NCBI GenBank assembly: GCA_007128995.1
Contig: SKWJ01000488.1
Coordinates: forward strand, 1-5,632
Direction of reading: 5' to 3'
DNA: 5,632 bases
Origin: Paracoccaceae bacterium
Lineage (GTDB): Bacteria; Pseudomonadota; Alphaproteobacteria; Rhodobacterales; Rhodobacteraceae
Shown: piece after piece, positions 4,637 through 5,632 of the stretch
Position numbering within the stretch: position 1 is the first letter of the stretch
How the letters are laid out: every line of letters starts with the position of its first letter
Notes under the pieces: model-generated
Database searches by the model: none
The model's input: the letters and a program-made list of their open reading frames with translations, nothing else
Told to the model about the DNA's origin: nothing
Translations under genes and position numbers: made by a program

Positions 4637-5632
4637 TCACGAATAGGCCTGCGCCCATCGTTGCAAAAGCTGTTGTTTCATCTGGCGTGCATCGCGTGCC
4701 CAGGCGGCTGTGCCTTCGGGGCGATCCACCTGCCCACCAGCGACCCGCGCGCGCCGCGCAAGATCTGCGTTGCAGATCGCGAAAGCCATCTCTCGACCGC
4801 CGGGTGCACGCAGGTAGCCTCCAAGCGCAGAGACGAAATAAAGTGTGCCCGTCTTGGCGCGAACGTCGAGGCCGGGATTGCTGACGATCCGGTTATTCGC
4901 ATCGCGAAACGGGTGTTCCCTCAGGATAGCCCGCAACGTCCCGTCTGCCCCGGCTCCTCGGAACATCGTTGCCATGTCAAGCATCGACACGCGTGAATTC
5001 GCGCCAAGGCCAGAATGATCGACCAGACGCACCGTCGACATCCCGAACCTTGCGGCGGCCCAGGCAGACATCTGCCCGGCAGACTCCTGCAACGAGGCCG
5101 GACGCCCATTGCGTGCCGCGCTGGCTGTCATTCCGACTGCCTCGGCACTGAGATTCGTCGAGAACCGCAAGAGATCAAGCAAGATATCCTGCAAAGGACG
5201 CGAACGATGCGTGACCAAATCAGTTCCCTGCGGCGTGGACCGGCTTAAGACCGGCGCAGGCAGCGACACCCCCTGCCCGGCGGCGAGCGCGCGAAAAACC
5301 TCGCCGGTATAAAGTTCGGGATGACGCACAGGCAACCACCGAGAGCCGCTATTGCCCAAAGCACTGCGGGCAACGCTCCATTCATCCCTGCTCGTGGTCC
5401 GGCGATAGGTGTAAAGTGGGCTGGTCCTGTTCACGACCTGCATCTGTGCCATTGTCACAGGGGGACGATGCCGGTTCGAGCGCGCATCCATCGCCACCGC
5501 ATAATCATTTCCCACACGCTGCTACTCGAAATGCACCCTGTTGAAATTCAGGTTGAGCCCGGAAACAGATTGATTGTATCCGGCCTGTACCGCCTGATCA
5601 TCTGCGATCTCCTCGACAAAAGGCAAAGCGCC
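4637..5632 (-). pseudogene. dacB: D-alanyl-D-alanine carboxypeptidase (DacB/PBP4, peptidase S13), interrupted by an in-frame TAG; N-terminus outside the window
   Basis: The frame entering from the right edge encodes 36 residues (with YNQSVSGLNLNFNRVHFE) up to TAG at 5524-5522, then continues without a frame shift for 294 codons to TGA at 4639-4637. The downstream part contains the SxN motif (S-T-N at about 5161-5153, in FSTNLSAE), DHSGLG, and the KTG motif (AKTGTL, lysine codon 4855-4853), which together mark penicillin-binding proteins of the S13 family. These periplasmic enzymes remove or cleave D-Ala-D-Ala in peptidoglycan. The active-site SxxK lies upstream, outside the window. Both sides of the stop read as the same protein, so the TAG looks like a point change; I recall a tryptophan about there in related proteins (TGG to TAG). 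Restart at GTG 5515 would give 292 residues lacking the signal peptide and catalytic serine. The gene is convergent with accC. Readthrough, amber suppression or a sequence error cannot be excluded. Confidence 0.75.

Noticed and set aside
5227..5260. Inverted repeat CCTGCG...CGCAGG with an inner CCGG pair and a direct ACCGGC repeat
   Set aside because: It lies inside the dacB reading frame, is GC-rich and imperfect, has no T-run, and is explained by coding sequence.
4637..5515. Treating the 292-residue GTG-started frame as a complete, functional gene
   Set aside because: It lacks a signal peptide, the SxxK serine and a ribosome site, and the same protein continues upstream of the TAG, so it is the tail of a larger interrupted gene.

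Overview
The window looks like chromosomal DNA of an alphaproteobacterium, most likely Rhodobacterales/Rhodobacteraceae. The coding sequence is moderately GC-rich with G/C-biased third positions, genes are tightly packed, and several proteins read like rhodobacteral versions of their families: the AccC with its [14 protein letters not shown] stretch, the regulator with a C-terminal short-chain acyl-CoA-sensor-like domain, and the DacB C-terminal half. I see no mobile element, tRNA, rRNA or CRISPR array. The family and taxon assignments are recognition from memory, not database results.

Left part (1-1228, minus strand): a three-gene signalling cluster read right to left. A consensus-like promoter (1201-1228) precedes a leader of roughly 105 nt with a strong inverted repeat next to the ribosome-binding site. 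Then come a single-domain CheY-like response regulator, a small two-helix membrane protein whose start overlaps the regulator's stop (ATGA), and the first 136 residues of a large membrane protein that resembles the transporter-like N-terminus of sodium/solute-symporter-type sensor kinases (CbrA/CrbS-like). The rest of that protein is outside the window.

Middle (1243-2565, minus strand): a 440-residue XRE-type transcription factor. It has an N-terminal helix-turn-helix, a middle that resembles the dimerisation/phosphoacceptor helices of histidine kinases, and a C-terminal cysteine-bearing domain like that of short-chain fatty acyl-CoA regulators (ScfR/PrpR/RamB/PccR). It is divergent from accB across a 191-bp regulatory region with an 11-bp direct repeat, a TTTTGC/GCAAAA dyad and a good promoter for accBC.

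Right of centre (2757-4606, plus strand): accB and accC, the biotin carboxyl carrier protein and biotin carboxylase of acetyl-CoA carboxylase, intact and separated by 8 bp. They commit acetyl-CoA to fatty-acid synthesis. Having an acyl-CoA-type regulator divergent to them and a CrbS/CbrA-like sensor cluster next door suggests, as an inference only, a neighbourhood tuned to the acetyl-CoA/short-chain acid balance.

Right end (4637-5632, minus strand, convergent with accC): the C-terminal part of a DacB/PBP4-type D-alanyl-D-alanine carboxypeptidase. Its reading frame is interrupted by one in-frame TAG at 5522-5524 while homology-like sequence continues on both sides, so it is a recent pseudogene, a readthrough case or a sequence error. 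The main leads are this stop, the kinase-like helices inside the regulator, and the possible RNA switch in the response-regulator leader.
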